NCBI GenBank assembly: GCA_039925145.1
Contig: JBDSZL010000001.1
Coordinates: 11,602 to 75,601 of the forward strand
Reading direction: 5' to 3'
Length of the DNA stretch: 64,000 nucleotides
DNA from: JBDSZL01 sp039925145
GTDB taxonomy: Bacteria > Acidobacteriota > Vicinamibacteria > Vicinamibacterales > SCN-69-37
Of the stretch, positions 9,249 to 19,510 are shown in pieces. The position numbers were made by a program, and so were the translations under genes. Below the pieces are notes generated by a model. It saw nothing but the letters and a program-made list of their open reading frames with translations. It did not search any database and had not been told where the DNA came from. Position 1 is the first letter of the stretch, and every line of letters begins with the position of its first letter.

Positions 9249-10201
9249 GCGGCTGATTCTCCGGCCGGAATCACTCCCGCGACCGGGCGCACGGTCCTTT
9301 CGCGCGTCATGCTCCAGATCAGCACGCGGGAGCCTAGATTGACAATCAACGTGATCACGAACAGGACCAGTCCGATTTCGACGAGCGCGTGCAGATGCAA
9401 GTCCTCCACGGCCTCCTTGAACTCGTTGGCGATAACCGCCGCCATGGTGTACTGCGGAGCAAACATCGAGGTCGACATCTGCGGGCTATTGCCGATGACC
9501 ATGGTGACGGCCATCGTCTCTCCCAGCGCGCGCCCGAACCCGAGCATGACCGCACCGACAATGCCCGTGCGCGCGTAGTGCAACGCGACACGCGTGGCTT
9601 CCCACCGCGTGGCGCCGAGCGCGTGCGCGGCCTCGCGCTGGGCACCGGGTACCGCCTTGAGCACCTCCCGCGCGACGGACGAACTGTAAGGCACGATCAT
9701 CACGGCCAAAATGAGCGAGGCGGCGAGCAGACTGACGCCGTAGGGCGGCCCGCTGAACAAGGCGAAATTACCAAGCCACTCCGGCATCGCCAGCTGTATC
9801 TGACGGACGAATGGCACCAGTACGAAAATGCCCCAGAGACCGTAGACGATGGACGGGATGGCCGCCAGAATTTCTGTGAGAAACACGATGGGTGCGCGCA
9901 ACCAGTACGGCGACAGCTCGGCGGTAAAGATGGCAATGCCGAGCGCCACAGGTGCTGCTATGAGCATGGCCAGAATGGAGGAGTACAGGGTGCCCCAGAT
10001 GAAGGGCAACGCGCCGAACTGTCCCGCCACGGGGTCCCACGTGGTCGTCCGCCAGAAATTGAATCCGAACGCTTTGATGGAGAGTCGCGACTCCATCCAC
10101 AGCACGATCGCAATACTCACGACAAGGACGACGAGAACCAGCGCGAATGCGCCGGTTCCCCATCGGAAGCCCCGATCCGCCGTACCGGTTCTCGTCGTCA
10201 T
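9245..10201 (-). CDS. pstC: Phosphate ABC transporter permease PstC
   Basis: A 318-residue membrane permease, partner of PstA. Typical features are the first long hydrophobic span (FALVLVVLVVSIAIVL), PFIWGTLYSSILAMLIAAPVALG, ILAAIPSIVYGLWGIFVLVP and the coupling loop AVPGAQREAAHALGATRWEA. The frame is open 40 codons further upstream, but the ATG at 10201 is chosen because upstream codons overlap pstS and do not look like a permease. It sits eight bases after pstS. Confidence 0.95.
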   Translation of the reverse strand: MTTRTGTADRGFRWGTGAFALVLVVLVVSIAIVLWMESRLSIKAFGFNFWRTTTWDPVAGQFGALPFIWGTLYSSILAMLIAAPVALGIAIFTAELSPYWLRAPIVFLTEILAAIPSIVYGLWGIFVLVPFVRQIQLAMPEWLGNFALFSGPPYGVSLLAASLILAVMIVPYSSSVAREVLKAVPGAQREAAHALGATRWEATRVALHYARTGIVGAVMLGFGRALGETMAVTMVIGNSPQMSTSMFAPQYTMAAVIANEFKEAVEDLHLHALVEIGLVLFVITLIVNLGSRVLIWSMTRERTVRPVAGVIPAGESAA

Positions 10202-10209
10202 CAACGTGC

Positions 10210-11253
10210 CTATTGGATCTTGATCTTCTTGATCGCTTCGAGCTCGAGTTGCACCACCGACGCGGGCAGCGGCGCATACCCCAGCTCGGCGGCAAACTTC
10301 TGACCATCCGCCAGTGCCCACCGGAGGAACTCCACCATCGTCTTCGCCTGCGTCTTGTCCTTCGGATTCTCGTAGAAGAGCAGCCAGGTGAACGACGAAA
10401 TCGGATACGCGTCCTTGCCAGGCGGGTTCGTGATACTCACGCGGAAGTCCGCAGGCATGGCTTTGGCGGCCTCGGCAGCCGCGGCGGTCACCGACTGCAC
10501 GTTCGCCTGAACGAACTCCCCGGCAGAATTCTGCACGGTGCCGTAGCTGATCTTATTCTGCAGCGCATACACGAGCTCGACGTAGCCGATGGCACCGGGT
10601 GTCTGCTTCACCAGGCCAGCGACGCCCTCATTGCCAGCGCCCCCCAGGCCGACTGGCCAGTTGACCGCGGTCGCGACGCCAACCCGCTTCTTCCATTCGG
10701 GTGAAACCTTGGACAGGTAGTCGACCCAGATGTAGGTGGTGCCGCTGCCGTCGGACCGGTGCGCCACCGCAATGCTCGTTCCCGGAAGCGCGACACCGGG
10801 GTTCACCTTGACGATGGCCGGGTCGTTCCACTTCGTGATCTTGCCGAGAAAGATGTCGGCGAGGATCGGTCCGGTGAACTTCAGCTGCGCGGTGACGCCT
10901 GGCAGATTGTAGACAGGCACGTCAGCGCCGAGCACGGTCGGAAAGTGCAGAATGCGGCCCGGCGCGGCCAGCAACTGATCATTGGTCATCGGACCATCGG
11001 TGGCGCCGAAGAAAATCGTCTGACTGGTCAGCTGCCGAATCCCGAATCCGGAGCCCTGCGACTGATAGTTGATCTCCACCGCGGGGTGCAGCTTGTTGTA
11101 CTCGCTGAACCACTTGGAGTAGATGGGATAGGGGAAGGTCGCACCGCCCCCGTTGATTTGAATCTTCTGCGCGGCGACGCTGGTGCCGAGCGCTATCACG
11201 CACGCTCCGGCTGCTGCCAGTCGCCATCCGCGCAAACTCAGTTTCTGTGTCAT
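10210..11253 (-). CDS. pstS: Phosphate-binding protein PstS
   Basis: A 347-residue periplasmic solute-binding protein of the phosphate importer. A signal peptide (about residues 1-28, ending VAAQ) precedes INGGGATFPYPIYSKWFSEY, the PstS start signature. Phosphate-ligand segments include QSQGSGFGIRQL, FFGATDGPM and AHRSDGSGTTYIWVDYL. It is expressed ahead of pstC and pstA and follows the porin gene after 58 bases, so the four probably form one phosphate-uptake operon. Confidence 0.95.
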   Translation of the reverse strand: MTQKLSLRGWRLAAAGACVIALGTSVAAQKIQINGGGATFPYPIYSKWFSEYNKLHPAVEINYQSQGSGFGIRQLTSQTIFFGATDGPMTNDQLLAAPGRILHFPTVLGADVPVYNLPGVTAQLKFTGPILADIFLGKITKWNDPAIVKVNPGVALPGTSIAVAHRSDGSGTTYIWVDYLSKVSPEWKKRVGVATAVNWPVGLGGAGNEGVAGLVKQTPGAIGYVELVYALQNKISYGTVQNSAGEFVQANVQSVTAAAAEAAKAMPADFRVSITNPPGKDAYPISSFTWLLFYENPKDKTQAKTMVEFLRWALADGQKFAAELGYAPLPASVVQLELEAIKKIKIQ

Positions 11254-11311
11254 GTTCCGTTGCTCCCAATGGCCGTCGTGGGACGGCGAAATTCAGCCAG
11301 GCTGTCCTTGG

Positions 11312-12454
11312 TTAGAAATTGATGAGGCCGTGCAGCGTCACCCGCTGCTGTTTGGCCGCCGAGAGATTCTTGAACGCCACTTGCTCGTAGTCGAGCATCA
11401 GCGCTGCCGTCCCGGCACCGCCCGGATGAGGAAACCAATAGGCCAGACCTGCAATCGTCCGATTCTGTCTGGCGCTCTTGTTGGCGGAATTGGGCCGGAA
11501 GGAATCGTAGCGAAGCAGCATCTCGACGCCGTTGCCCTTCTCCTTGAAGAAGGGCGTCAGCCACATCGTGTAGCCGTCGGACTTGACCTTGGCCACGGTC
11601 GGCAGCGTCTGGTCCGAACGTGTCATGTAGTCCGCCCCGAGATTGAACCGCCGCTGCTCCAGCACGAGCCCGCCCACGGTCCGTATGCGGTCCGCGCCGC
11701 GGACGACATGGTCGTTGTCGCGGAAGGCCGTCACCCGCAGACCGCGCGCGATCGCGCCGCCGCTGGGCATGGGGCGCACGGTCACCCGCGCCATGATGGC
11801 CTTCTGGTCGTTCACTTCGGCCTTGTTGTAGTTCTCGCCGTTGTAAACGCCCACGTGAAAGTCGCCATAGCTTTTCGGAAAGTTGGCGTGAAACGTCGCT
11901 CCGGCGTCGGATGAGCTCATGCCCCCGTCGCGCTCCTCGAAGACCGTTCCCTGAAAGCGATAGCGGTACGCCGACTCGAGACCGTCGATAAACGGTGTCT
12001 GCTGCACGCCGACGCGGACGTAGGATCCGCCCCAGGCGCCCGTCCAGTCAGTCAGTGCGACTTGTGCGTACGCGTACTTGAGACGGAACACGTAACTGCC
12101 GTCGAGGTTGTTGCCCGCCAGCGCAAATCTCGTGGCGTTGATGTCGGGCGTGATCCGGTAGGACACCAGGTGCGAGATGTTGCCCGTGACGTTGACGTAG
12201 GCGCGGGCGACGTTGAACGCATTCGGCGAGATGGCGTTGCCCGCGGCATCGGTCGCCTTGGGGATGTTCTGAAAGGTGTAGTCATAGAACACAACCGCGC
12301 CCACTCGCGCCGACGGCGGCTGCGTGTCGTCGCCGGCGGCCGTGCCGCCGGCGGGCGTGATCTGGGCAGACACGAGCGTCGGCGTCACGAAGCACAACAG
12401 GGCCATGGTGGCGAGAATGAACGATGTCTTCCACGTCGGACTGATACAGCGCAA
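11312..12454 (-). CDS. Phosphate-selective porin-like outer membrane protein
   Basis: This 380-residue outer-membrane beta-barrel protein fits the porin O/P family: long alternating strands, GVQQTPFIDGLESAYRYR, FHVGVYNGENYNKAE, and a final aromatic residue (HGLINF). The proposed start is a TTG at 12454, with GGGAGG five bases upstream, followed by a signal peptide ending LVSAQ; the frame stays open further upstream with no ribosome site. Position directly before pstS argues for phosphate or polyphosphate passage across the outer membrane. Substrate specificity is inferred from context alone. Confidence 0.8.
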   Translation of the reverse strand: MRCISPTWKTSFILATMALLCFVTPTLVSAQITPAGGTAAGDDTQPPSARVGAVVFYDYTFQNIPKATDAAGNAISPNAFNVARAYVNVTGNISHLVSYRITPDINATRFALAGNNLDGSYVFRLKYAYAQVALTDWTGAWGGSYVRVGVQQTPFIDGLESAYRYRFQGTVFEERDGGMSSSDAGATFHANFPKSYGDFHVGVYNGENYNKAEVNDQKAIMARVTVRPMPSGGAIARGLRVTAFRDNDHVVRGADRIRTVGGLVLEQRRFNLGADYMTRSDQTLPTVAKVKSDGYTMWLTPFFKEKGNGVEMLLRYDSFRPNSANKSARQNRTIAGLAYWFPHPGGAGTAALMLDYEQVAFKNLSAAKQQRVTLHGLINF

Positions 12455-12652
12455 TGAAACCTCCCGCTCCCGGACGGGTGCCCCGGAGCTGCACTCACGA
12501 TAGGTTCCCGCTGTATCGTCATCGTCTCGCGCACGTTTCCACGCGGTTAATTCTGCGGCCAAATCAAGCGGCGCCGACGCGCGGTCTTCGTGTCGCGAAT
12601 GAATTAACACCGCCGAAACACTGCGCCGCTCACCTCCCGTTATCGTGGAGGG
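12455..12652. promoter_or_regulatory. divergent pst promoter region
   Basis: This 198-base region separates the porin-pstSCA operon (minus) from pstB-phoU (plus). It contains an inverted pair GTTAATTC (12546-12553) and GAATTAAC (12601-12608), 47 bases apart, which stands out from the GC-rich surroundings and could be PhoB half-sites, one per direction. I see no canonical E. coli Pho box. Assignment as PhoB sites is a guess from position. Confidence 0.4.
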
Positions 12653-13489
12653 GTGATTCAGTCGGCAGGCCACTCCTTTGCCACGCTTCCGCCCGCGACG
12701 GTCGCCGCCGCGCCGAGCCACGTGACGCACGCCCCAGCCAAGATCGCGGTCGAGAACCTGAACTTCTACTACGGCTCCCGCCGCGCGCTCGAGCAGGTGT
12801 CCCTCTCCGTGCGCGCCAACGAGGTGACGGCCCTCATCGGTCCGTCGGGTTGTGGCAAGTCCACCTTCCTGCGCGTGTTGAACCGCATGAACGACATGAT
12901 CCCGGGCGCTCGGGTCGAAGGGTCGGTTTCGATCGACGGCCAGGACATTTACGCCTCATCGGTCAATGCGGTGCAGCTGCGCCGGCGTGTGGGCATGGTG
13001 TTTCAGAAGTCCAACCCGTTCCCGAAGTCCATTTTCGAAAACGTCGCGTACGGCCTTCGGATCAACCGCATTACACGCTCACGTGAGGAACTCGAGGGCC
13101 GTGTGGAGGCCAGCATCAAGGCGGCGGCGCTCTGGGACGAAGTCAAGGACCGGCTCCATGGACCGGCACTCGGTTTGTCGGGCGGTCAGCAGCAGCGGCT
13201 GTGCATTGCCCGCGCGCTGGCAGTCGAACCTGAGGTGCTGCTGATGGACGAGCCGGCGTCGGCCCTCGATCCCATTGCCACGCAGCGCATCGAAGAGCTG
13301 ATCTATCAGCTGAAGACGCGCTATACGATCGTGATCGTCACCCACAACATGCAGCAGGCCGCGCGCGTCTCCGATGCCACCGGATTCTTCTGGCTCGGCA
13401 AGCTCGTGGAGTGCGATCGCACGACCAGGATCTTCACGGCGCCTTCTGAAAAGCTCACCGAAGACTATGTGACAGGACGGTTTGGATGA
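12653..13489 (+). CDS. pstB: Phosphate ABC transporter ATPase PstB
   Basis: A 278-residue ATPase that powers the PstCA channel. It has Walker [10 protein letters not shown], the Q-loop [20 protein letters not shown], the signature [16 protein letters not shown], Walker [14 protein letters not shown] and the switch histidine in [17 protein letters not shown] roughly 25-residue N-terminal extension precedes the usual start; the annotated start is a GTG after a GGAGG. It heads a separate plus-strand unit with phoU, so the transporter is split across two divergent operons. Confidence 0.95.
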   Translation: MIQSAGHSFATLPPATVAAAPSHVTHAPAKIAVENLNFYYGSRRALEQVSLSVRANEVTALIGPSGCGKSTFLRVLNRMNDMIPGARVEGSVSIDGQDIYASSVNAVQLRRRVGMVFQKSNPFPKSIFENVAYGLRINRITRSREELEGRVEASIKAAALWDEVKDRLHGPALGLSGGQQQRLCIARALAVEPEVLLMDEPASALDPIATQRIEELIYQLKTRYTIVIVTHNMQQAARVSDATGFFWLGKLVECDRTTRIFTAPSEKLTEDYVTGRFG

Positions 13490-14172
13490 CGCCGGGCTCA
13501 GAGGGAACGGTTCGACACTTTCAGGAAGAGCTCGAGCAGCTGAAAGTGCGTCTGCTCGAGATGGGCGGTCTCGCCGAAGAACAGGTGCGGCTCGCGGTCA
13601 AGGGGCTGGTCGAACGCGACAGGGAGCTCATTGGCCGGGTTCTCGGCGGCGACGGCGCGCTCAACGCCCTCCACATCGACGTCGACGGCCGCTGCTTCAC
13701 GCTCCTCGCGCTCTACCAGCCGATGGCGGTCGACCTCCGTTCCATCGTCGCCGCGGTGAAGATCAACACCGACCTCGAACGGGTCGGCGATCTGGCGGTG
13801 AACATCGCCGAGGCGTCGCTGCAGTACCTCGATCATCCACCGGTGAAGCGGTTGATCGACATCCCCCGCATGGCCACGATCGCTCAGGCGATGCTGCGTG
13901 ACGCGCTCGACGCCTTCGTGCGCCGAGACATGGCGATGGCCCGGCGCGTCCTCAACCAGGACGACCTGCTCGACGATCTCAAAACGCAGGTGTTCCGCGA
14001 GTTGATTACCTATATGCTGCAGGACCCGTCCACGATTGAGCCGGCGCTCAGCCTCATTCTGGTCTCGCGACACCTCGAGCGCATCGGCGACCACGCCACC
14101 AACATCGGCGAAGACGTCATCTTCATGGTGTCAGCGAGAGACGTCCGCCATCACGCCGACGACACGCCCTGA
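13486..14172 (+). CDS. phoU: Phosphate signalling protein PhoU
   Basis: A 228-residue all-helical protein, two tandem PhoU domains, that links the Pst transporter to the PhoR kinase and represses the Pho response when phosphate is ample. Family signatures are [16 protein letters not shown], the first metal-binding motif [14 protein letters not shown] and the second [14 protein letters not shown]. The ATG overlaps the pstB stop by four bases. The 3' end overlaps phoR, on the opposite strand, by 22 bases. Confidence 0.95.
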   Translation: MTPGSEGTVRHFQEELEQLKVRLLEMGGLAEEQVRLAVKGLVERDRELIGRVLGGDGALNALHIDVDGRCFTLLALYQPMAVDLRSIVAAVKINTDLERVGDLAVNIAEASLQYLDHPPVKRLIDIPRMATIAQAMLRDALDAFVRRDMAMARRVLNQDDLLDDLKTQVFRELITYMLQDPSTIEPALSLILVSRHLERIGDHATNIGEDVIFMVSARDVRHHADDTP

Positions 14173-15941
14173 GTCTCCGCCGGGATCGCAATGGTGAATC
14201 GCGCGCCGCCTTCCGCGCGGTTCTCGACCGTCACCGTGCCGCCGTGGAGCTCGACGAGGTGCTTCACGATGGCCAGTCCAAGGCCGGTGCCGCCCGCGTC
14301 CGCACCTCGAGACTTGTCAACACGATAGAAGCGCTCGAAGACGCGTGACAGATCGGGGGCCGGCACGCCGGGCCCCTGGTCGGACACGGCGATGCGCACC
14401 ATGTCGCCGGCTCCGGCCGCGTCGATCGAGATCGTCGAGTGTTCCGGCGCGTATGCAATGGCGTTGGCCACCAGGTTGTGCAGCGCGTCGTGCAGCTTCG
14501 GACCATCTGCTCGAAGGATGTCGGCGCCCGGCGCTATGGCCATCGTCACGTCCTGCCGGCGGAGCGCCGCCGCAGGAGCTGTGTCGTCGACGACCTCCGC
14601 GATCAGCGCGGCGGTGTCGAGCGAGCGCAGGTCGAGCGTCTCCTGACCCGAGTCGAGTCTGGCCAACCGCAAGAGATCCTTGACCAGTCGTTCCATCCGC
14701 GCCGTGTGGCGCGCGATGACGCCGAGAAACCGACGCGCCTCCTCGGCAGAGACCTCCCCATCTGAGAGTGCCTCCACGTAGCCTCGAATGGCCGTGAGCG
14801 GCGTCCGAAGCTCGTGCGAGACGTTGGCCACGAAGTCGCGTCTGATCTGATCGCTCCGCAGAAGCGGAGTGATGTCGTGCAGCACGAGGATCACCCCATG
14901 GTCGGCGGGCCCGGCGGTCGATGTGGCGGTCGCGAGGATGGTGTGGGATGGGTCGCGTGCTGGCGAGAACTGAACGGCGTCGGGTCTGCGGCCTGCCAGC
15001 GCCTCGGTCACCAGTTCAGCAATGGCCGGGAGCCGGATTGTCTCGACATACGATCGTCCCGCCACCGCCTCATCGAGCCTCAACATCCGCCGCGCGGCCG
15101 TATTGACGAGCTGGAGCCGCGACTCGAGGTCAATGACGATGACCCCTTCGATCATGCCGGAGAGGATGGCCTCCATCCGGGCCCGATCGCGGGCCTGCTG
15201 CTTCAGCTGCCGCCCGACCTCCTGCACCGAGTCGTCGAGCGCCCGAGCCACAGTCCCGAGCTCATCGTCGCCGAAACCAAGACGCGGCGGCGTGAGATCG
15301 CCCGCGCGGTAGCGGTCCGCGACCTGCGCGATGCGGCCGACGCGCTTCCCTATCCGTGCAGACACCCACCACGCGATCGCCGCGCCGCCAACGAGGGCGA
15401 GTCCGAGGGCGGCGAGCGTCGCCATCAGCACCGGCTGGAGCTGGTGACGAATATCGGTCAACGGGAGCGCGACACGCACGAACGCGATCGCGGGATGTTG
15501 TACCGGCACCGCGATGTAGAGCATGTCGATCCGGAGCGTCGCACTGTATCGACGGGCCCGCCCGATCCCCGAGGTGCGAGCGTCGACGATCTCTGGTCGT
15601 TGCGCGTGGTTCTCCATGTCCCGCACCGCATCCAGCGTCTCGGCGGAATCGCCCACTACCGTCCCGTCTCGATCGATGAGCGTCACGCGGCTGGCCGTCA
15701 ATCGCCCCAGTCGATCGGCCTCGTCGTCGATGGCCGCCATCCCGGCCAGCGGGGCGTCTTGGGACAGCAGGTCCGCGGTGAGACGCGCCTCGGAGATCAG
15801 CGTCTTCTCGATGCGCTGATTGACCTGGCCGCGCATCGCACCGGCAAAGAAGGCGCCCGCCACGGCCAGGGCGATCACCGCAGAAGAAAGCGCCGCCAAG
15901 AACAGCTTGGCCTGGAAGGTCGCGCGCAGGCGTGGCAGCAT
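14151..15941 (-). CDS. phoR: Phosphate-regulon sensor histidine kinase PhoR
   Basis: A 596-residue membrane kinase. It has an N-terminal span, a periplasmic or extracytoplasmic sensor of about 130 residues, a second span ([20 protein letters not shown]), HAMP, PAS, the H-box [20 protein letters not shown], an N-box ([15 protein letters not shown]) and G-boxes ([29 protein letters not shown]). Next to phoB and facing phoU, it should phosphorylate PhoB under phosphate limitation. The extracytoplasmic loop is larger than that of E. coli PhoR, so it may sense an additional signal. Confidence 0.92.
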   Translation of the reverse strand: MLPRLRATFQAKLFLAALSSAVIALAVAGAFFAGAMRGQVNQRIEKTLISEARLTADLLSQDAPLAGMAAIDDEADRLGRLTASRVTLIDRDGTVVGDSAETLDAVRDMENHAQRPEIVDARTSGIGRARRYSATLRIDMLYIAVPVQHPAIAFVRVALPLTDIRHQLQPVLMATLAALGLALVGGAAIAWWVSARIGKRVGRIAQVADRYRAGDLTPPRLGFGDDELGTVARALDDSVQEVGRQLKQQARDRARMEAILSGMIEGVIVIDLESRLQLVNTAARRMLRLDEAVAGRSYVETIRLPAIAELVTEALAGRRPDAVQFSPARDPSHTILATATSTAGPADHGVILVLHDITPLLRSDQIRRDFVANVSHELRTPLTAIRGYVEALSDGEVSAEEARRFLGVIARHTARMERLVKDLLRLARLDSGQETLDLRSLDTAALIAEVVDDTAPAAALRRQDVTMAIAPGADILRADGPKLHDALHNLVANAIAYAPEHSTISIDAAGAGDMVRIAVSDQGPGVPAPDLSRVFERFYRVDKSRGADAGGTGLGLAIVKHLVELHGGTVTVENRAEGGARFTIAIPAETQGVSSA

Positions 15942-15945
15942 CGCG

Positions 15946-16644
15946 CTACGGCGTCACGGGGAGGGGGATGAGCTTGTAGCCAAACTGCTTGACGGTGACA
16001 AGCCCTTCGGCGAGCACAGGCAGCTTCTCGCGAAGACGCCGGACGTGGACGTCAACGGTGCGGGTGCCGCCCGTGTAGCGATAGCCCCACACGTCAGTCA
16101 GGAGCACATCGCGCGACAGCACCCGGCCCGCATGCCGCATGAGGTATTCGAGGAGGAGAAACTCCTTGGCCGTGAGCGCGACCTCGGCGCCGTTCAAGGA
16201 CACCACGTGGCGCTCGGCGTCGAGCGACAGCGGTCCGTACGACAGCGCCGCCGGCCCGGCCGAATCGCTGCGCTGCGCGCGCCGCAGCAGCGCCCGCACA
16301 CGCGCGACCAGTTCGTTCGGGCTGAACGGCTTGGGTAGATAGTCGTCGGCGCCGAGCTCGAGACCCACGATGCGGTCCGATTCCTCGGCGCGGGCGGTCA
16401 GCATGATGATCGGCAGTCGGGACGTCTTGTCGCTGGCGCGGAGCATGCGGCAGACTTCGAAGCCGTCGACGTGAGGCAGCATCACGTCGAGTACGAGCAG
16501 GTCGGGCAGCCTGGCGGCAATCGACGACAGCGCATCGCGGCCCGACGCCACGCGCTCGGGAGTGAATCCCGCCTTCGTCAGGTAACGGAGAACCAACTCG
16601 GCGATATCGGTATCGTCCTCGGCCACGAGGACTCTGGCAGGCAT
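15946..16644 (-). CDS. phoB: Phosphate-regulon response regulator PhoB
   Basis: This 232-residue OmpR/PhoB-class regulator has a receiver domain with acidic pocket EDDTD, phospho-acceptor in [15 protein letters not shown], conserved Thr in IMLTAR and Lys in YLPKPF, followed by a winged helix ([34 protein letters not shown]). The ATG at 16644 gives the normal PhoB length; an ATG at 16665 is also possible, and the frame is open further but overlaps the upstream gene. It is followed after four bases by phoR. Confidence 0.92.
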   Translation of the reverse strand: MPARVLVAEDDTDIAELVLRYLTKAGFTPERVASGRDALSSIAARLPDLLVLDVMLPHVDGFEVCRMLRASDKTSRLPIIMLTARAEESDRIVGLELGADDYLPKPFSPNELVARVRALLRRAQRSDSAGPAALSYGPLSLDAERHVVSLNGAEVALTAKEFLLLEYLMRHAGRVLSRDVLLTDVWGYRYTGGTRTVDVHVRRLREKLPVLAEGLVTVKQFGYKLIPLPVTP

Positions 16645-16703
16645 GCGCTGCCATTCTACCGGCATGTTGTCGCCGCGGTGTGACGGGAGGTACCGCCTCG
16701 GAA

Positions 16704-17438
16704 CTAGTGGAGGGAGAACTCTGCGTTGTACCGATACAGAACCTGCGAAGGCTCGCCAGTGGGCATCATGTACTCCCACTGACGTAGCGCCGTGAGCACG
16801 GCTTCATCCAGCAGCGGGATGGACTTCGTGATTTTCAGGTTGCGCGGCCTGCCGTCCGGGCCAAGGGAATAGGTGACGACCACCAGCCCTTCGACCCCAG
16901 CTTGCCGCGCGGCTGGGGGATAGATGGGTTCTACCTGCTTCACCGGAATCGCTGCCGCCGTCGAGCGTGGCGCGGGCAGCTCGCTAGGGTCGTCGACGAA
17001 ATCTGGGGTGTCGGGAGAGGGCGGCGTGCCAGCGTATGGCAAAGGCGCCTCGCGCATCCGGGGAATGCCGGCGGCCGATACCGCCGGGGTCGTCGGCGGC
17101 GGCTCCGCCGGGTCGACTGTCGTCTGCCCCGCGACCTCGGAAGACAACGACTTCCTGTCCGCCTGGTGCCAGCTCCACCATGCGCCAATCAGCATCCCCA
17201 CCAACAGTGCGAGTCCCACGGCCGCGCCGACCGGCCGGGATCGATGTAGAGAGGACCCTGGTTCGAGGTATTGAACACGCGGCTGCGGGCCGGAAGCCTG
17301 CACGCTGCCGGGATGACCGGAATAGAGAAGCGGCCAGTCACCGGGCGCGTGGTGGGGCACTCGTCCGGCGCCGAGTGTGCGATGAATCAGGTCGGCGAGC
17401 CGACGTCCGAGGCGGTCCACTGCGGTGCACAGCCGCAA
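16704..17438 (-). CDS. TonB-like energy-transducing protein
   Basis: A protein of up to 244 residues with one membrane span (VGAAVGLALLVGMLIGAWW, about residues 70-90), a long proline-rich linker (PAEPPPTTPAV, TPPSPDTPDF) and a C-terminal TonB domain (VKQVEPIYPPAARQAGVEG, then VVVTYSLGPDGRP and AVLTALRQWEYMP-like). It would carry proton-motive energy from the inner membrane to TonB-dependent receptors. The N-terminal 70 residues before the span are long for TonB and the start is uncertain. No exbB or exbD is nearby. Confidence 0.8.
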   Translation of the reverse strand: MRLCTAVDRLGRRLADLIHRTLGAGRVPHHAPGDWPLLYSGHPGSVQASGPQPRVQYLEPGSSLHRSRPVGAAVGLALLVGMLIGAWWSWHQADRKSLSSEVAGQTTVDPAEPPPTTPAVSAAGIPRMREAPLPYAGTPPSPDTPDFVDDPSELPAPRSTAAAIPVKQVEPIYPPAARQAGVEGLVVVTYSLGPDGRPRNLKITKSIPLLDEAVLTALRQWEYMMPTGEPSQVLYRYNAEFSLH

Positions 17439-17591
17439 AACGATGGCCAGGGGTTACCCGACATTGACTGAGGTACCGCAACCCTCGTGGGGCACGAGAG
17501 GCATCACAGTTAGCACCTGGGTGCTCTCCTTCGCGAAATAAGTGCTCTCCCAAGTTCGCCTTCCAGTGCGTATTGCCTGGCGCGTCCACGC

Positions 17592-17632
17592 TTGACAAGA
17601 CATCATAGTGATATCACTATGATGTCGAGGTG
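17592..17632 (+). promoter_or_regulatory. promoter with 28-base palindromic operator
   Basis: TTGACA (17592-17597) and CACTAT (17615-17620) are 17 bases apart. They overlap a perfect 28-base palindrome (17599-17626) with half-site GACATCATAGTGAT. A GAGGTG ribosome site follows, eight bases before the ATG at 17641. The palindrome would block RNA polymerase if bound. The Arc-type protein encoded two genes downstream is the obvious candidate repressor, but this is inferred. Confidence 0.75.
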
Positions 17633-17640
17633 AAACGCAG

Positions 17641-18501
17641 ATGGTCGAAAAGCAACTGAAGGCATTGTCTGGCTGGCTTGGAATCCTCCTTGTGATCCTC
17701 GTGGCAGCTGCAGCGGTGTGGTCTCTGGTGAATCTGGATCTGGACGGCGTGAAGCTCGTCGCCATTCCGCTGCTGGTTCTCGACATTGCCTGTCTGGCAG
17801 GCCTCACCGTCGTCAACCCTAATCAGGCCAAGGTGGTCACGCTGTTCGGCGTCTATCAGGGATCGATCAAAGACGCAGGTTTCTGGTGGGTCAATCCGCT
17901 GACGACCCGTCGCAAGCTGTCGCTGCGGGTGCGCAACTTCGAGAGCCGCAAGCTGAAGGTGAACGAGCGCGACGGCAATCCCATTGAGATCGCCGCCGTT
18001 GTTGTGTGGCGCATCGTGGAGACGTTCGAGGCAGTGTTCAATGTCGACGACTACGAAAACTTTGTCCACGTCCAGACAGAAGCCGCCGTCCGCAACCTGG
18101 CGACCACCTATCCCTACGATTCGCATGAAGATGCGCATGTCTCCCTGCGGCTATCAGCCGGTGGAGAAGTTGCGGATCGGATGCGCCACGAGATTCAGGA
18201 CCGGCTGTCGAAGGCCGGAATCGAAGTGATCGAAGCGCGGATCAGCCACCTGGCCTACGCTCCCGAGATTGCCGGCGCGATGCTGCGGCGGCAGCAGGCG
18301 ACCGCGGTCGTGGCGGCGCGCGCAAAGATCGTCGAGGGCGCCGTCGGCATGGTGGAGATGGCGCTCGCCGAACTCAGCCGCAAGAACGTCGTCGAGCTCG
18401 ACGAAGAACGCAAGGCGGCCATGGTGAGCAATCTCCTCGTGGTGCTGTGCAGCGAAAAAGGGGTCGAGCCCGTCGTCAACGCGGGCACCTTGTATCAATA
18501 G
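17641..18501 (+). CDS. SPFH/band 7 membrane protein
   Basis: This 286-residue protein has two N-terminal hydrophobic spans ([37 protein letters not shown]) and then a complete SPFH domain ([65 protein letters not shown] split across the domain). A helical C-terminal region follows ([21 protein letters not shown]). Such proteins oligomerise into membrane microdomain scaffolds. It is first of an operon with the Arc-type protein, one base apart, an arrangement seen widely for this SPFH subgroup. Confidence 0.9.
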   Translation: MVEKQLKALSGWLGILLVILVAAAAVWSLVNLDLDGVKLVAIPLLVLDIACLAGLTVVNPNQAKVVTLFGVYQGSIKDAGFWWVNPLTTRRKLSLRVRNFESRKLKVNERDGNPIEIAAVVVWRIVETFEAVFNVDDYENFVHVQTEAAVRNLATTYPYDSHEDAHVSLRLSAGGEVADRMRHEIQDRLSKAGIEVIEARISHLAYAPEIAGAMLRRQQATAVVAARAKIVEGAVGMVEMALAELSRKNVVELDEERKAAMVSNLLVVLCSEKGVEPVVNAGTLYQ

Positions 18502-18714
18502 ATGGCCGAACGAAAGGGTTTCCCACTTCGCCTCGATCCTCAGCTCTACGACGAGCTGCAGCGGTGGGCGGCCGCCGAGTTGCGCAGCGTGAACGGCCAG
18601 ATCGAGTATCTGCTCCGGTGCGCGCTGCAGGCAGCCGGCCGGCTGCCTGGATCCGATCGCGGGACCCGCCCGGAGAGCCCCCATGCGAAGAACAAGCAGC
18701 CAGACTCAGAGTAG
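18502..18714 (+). CDS. Arc-type ribbon-helix-helix protein
   Basis: A 70-residue protein whose first 50 residues form a ribbon-helix-helix fold: the strand [17 protein letters not shown] and the helix-turn-helix [16 protein letters not shown] match the Arc/MetJ pattern. It begins directly after the SPFH stop, so the two are co-transcribed. It is a good candidate to bind the palindrome over the operon promoter and regulate its own synthesis. The last 20 residues are low-complexity and overlap the next gene. Confidence 0.85.
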   Translation: MAERKGFPLRLDPQLYDELQRWAAAELRSVNGQIEYLLRCALQAAGRLPGSDRGTRPESPHAKNKQPDSE

Positions 18715-19462
18715 CGTCGCTTTGCCGAAGGCTCTGCTGCGATCGGCGCCACGAGACGTCCGGCTGAGCAAGGGCGGGGTTGCCGTCCTGCTCGTCGTCC
18801 TGGCGCTGTCGGCAGGTGCCCTGTGGGCGGCTGCGACAGTCCACGCGGGAGCCAAGGCGTCTCTGCGCCGCGTGACGATGTTTGCGTCGGAGGCGGTCGC
18901 GACACCTGCCACTGTTGTTCGAGTCGAACGTCACGGCAGCGGCAACGACCGGCGCACTGTGATCCATTACCGCTACGTCGCCGGTTCCAGTGAGTACACC
19001 CATGCGACCACGGTCCGCCGCCGGGATCGCGATCGGTACGCCGTTGGATCGTCGCTGACGGTGAAGTATCTCGCGTCGGAGCCCGCGTCGAGTTGGCCCG
19101 AGGGTTCCGCGCCCACCGAACGGCTGATCTGGCCCGCCTTTGCCCTACCAGCTGCCGCCGCCCTCGGCGTGATTGGGCTTGCTGCCCTGTTCCGGCGCCA
19201 GTCTGATCTGCTGGCGAACGGCAGACTCGTGCACGCCCGCATCACTCGCGTCGACAAGAAGAAGAGCCAGCACGGCACGTTCTGGCGCGTGACCTACGAA
19301 TGGACCTTGCTAAGCGGCGCCCGCAGGTCGGGTGCATACGAACACTCGCACAAGCAGCCACCCATCGTCGGCGGGGCGATTCCCGTGCTTTACGATCGCG
19401 ATCGGCCACGGCGGCACGCCAGGTATCCCGTGCCCCTCGTGACCCTACGAGAGGGACTGTAG
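18683..19462 (+). CDS. DUF3592-like membrane protein
   Basis: A 259-residue protein with a first span ([20 protein letters not shown]), an extracytoplasmic beta-rich segment ([32 protein letters not shown]), a second span ([19 protein letters not shown]) and a second beta segment ending [17 protein letters not shown]. The repeated pattern of a short strand pair followed by VxYxxxxP is typical of DUF3592 proteins, function unknown. It overlaps the Arc-type gene by 32 bases and probably belongs to the same operon. Confidence 0.75.
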   Translation: MRRTSSQTQSSVALPKALLRSAPRDVRLSKGGVAVLLVVLALSAGALWAAATVHAGAKASLRRVTMFASEAVATPATVVRVERHGSGNDRRTVIHYRYVAGSSEYTHATTVRRRDRDRYAVGSSLTVKYLASEPASSWPEGSAPTERLIWPAFALPAAAALGVIGLAALFRRQSDLLANGRLVHARITRVDKKKSQHGTFWRVTYEWTLLSGARRSGAYEHSHKQPPIVGGAIPVLYDRDRPRRHARYPVPLVTLREGL

Positions 19463-19510
19463 GCATCGTGTTCCCGCAAGCGTCTGCTGAGTCCGGGGAG
19501 GACAGGCTTC

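Noticed and set aside
12455..12652. Canonical E. coli-type Pho box.
   Set aside because: No tandem CTGTCAT-like pair was found; only a different inverted pair was noted.
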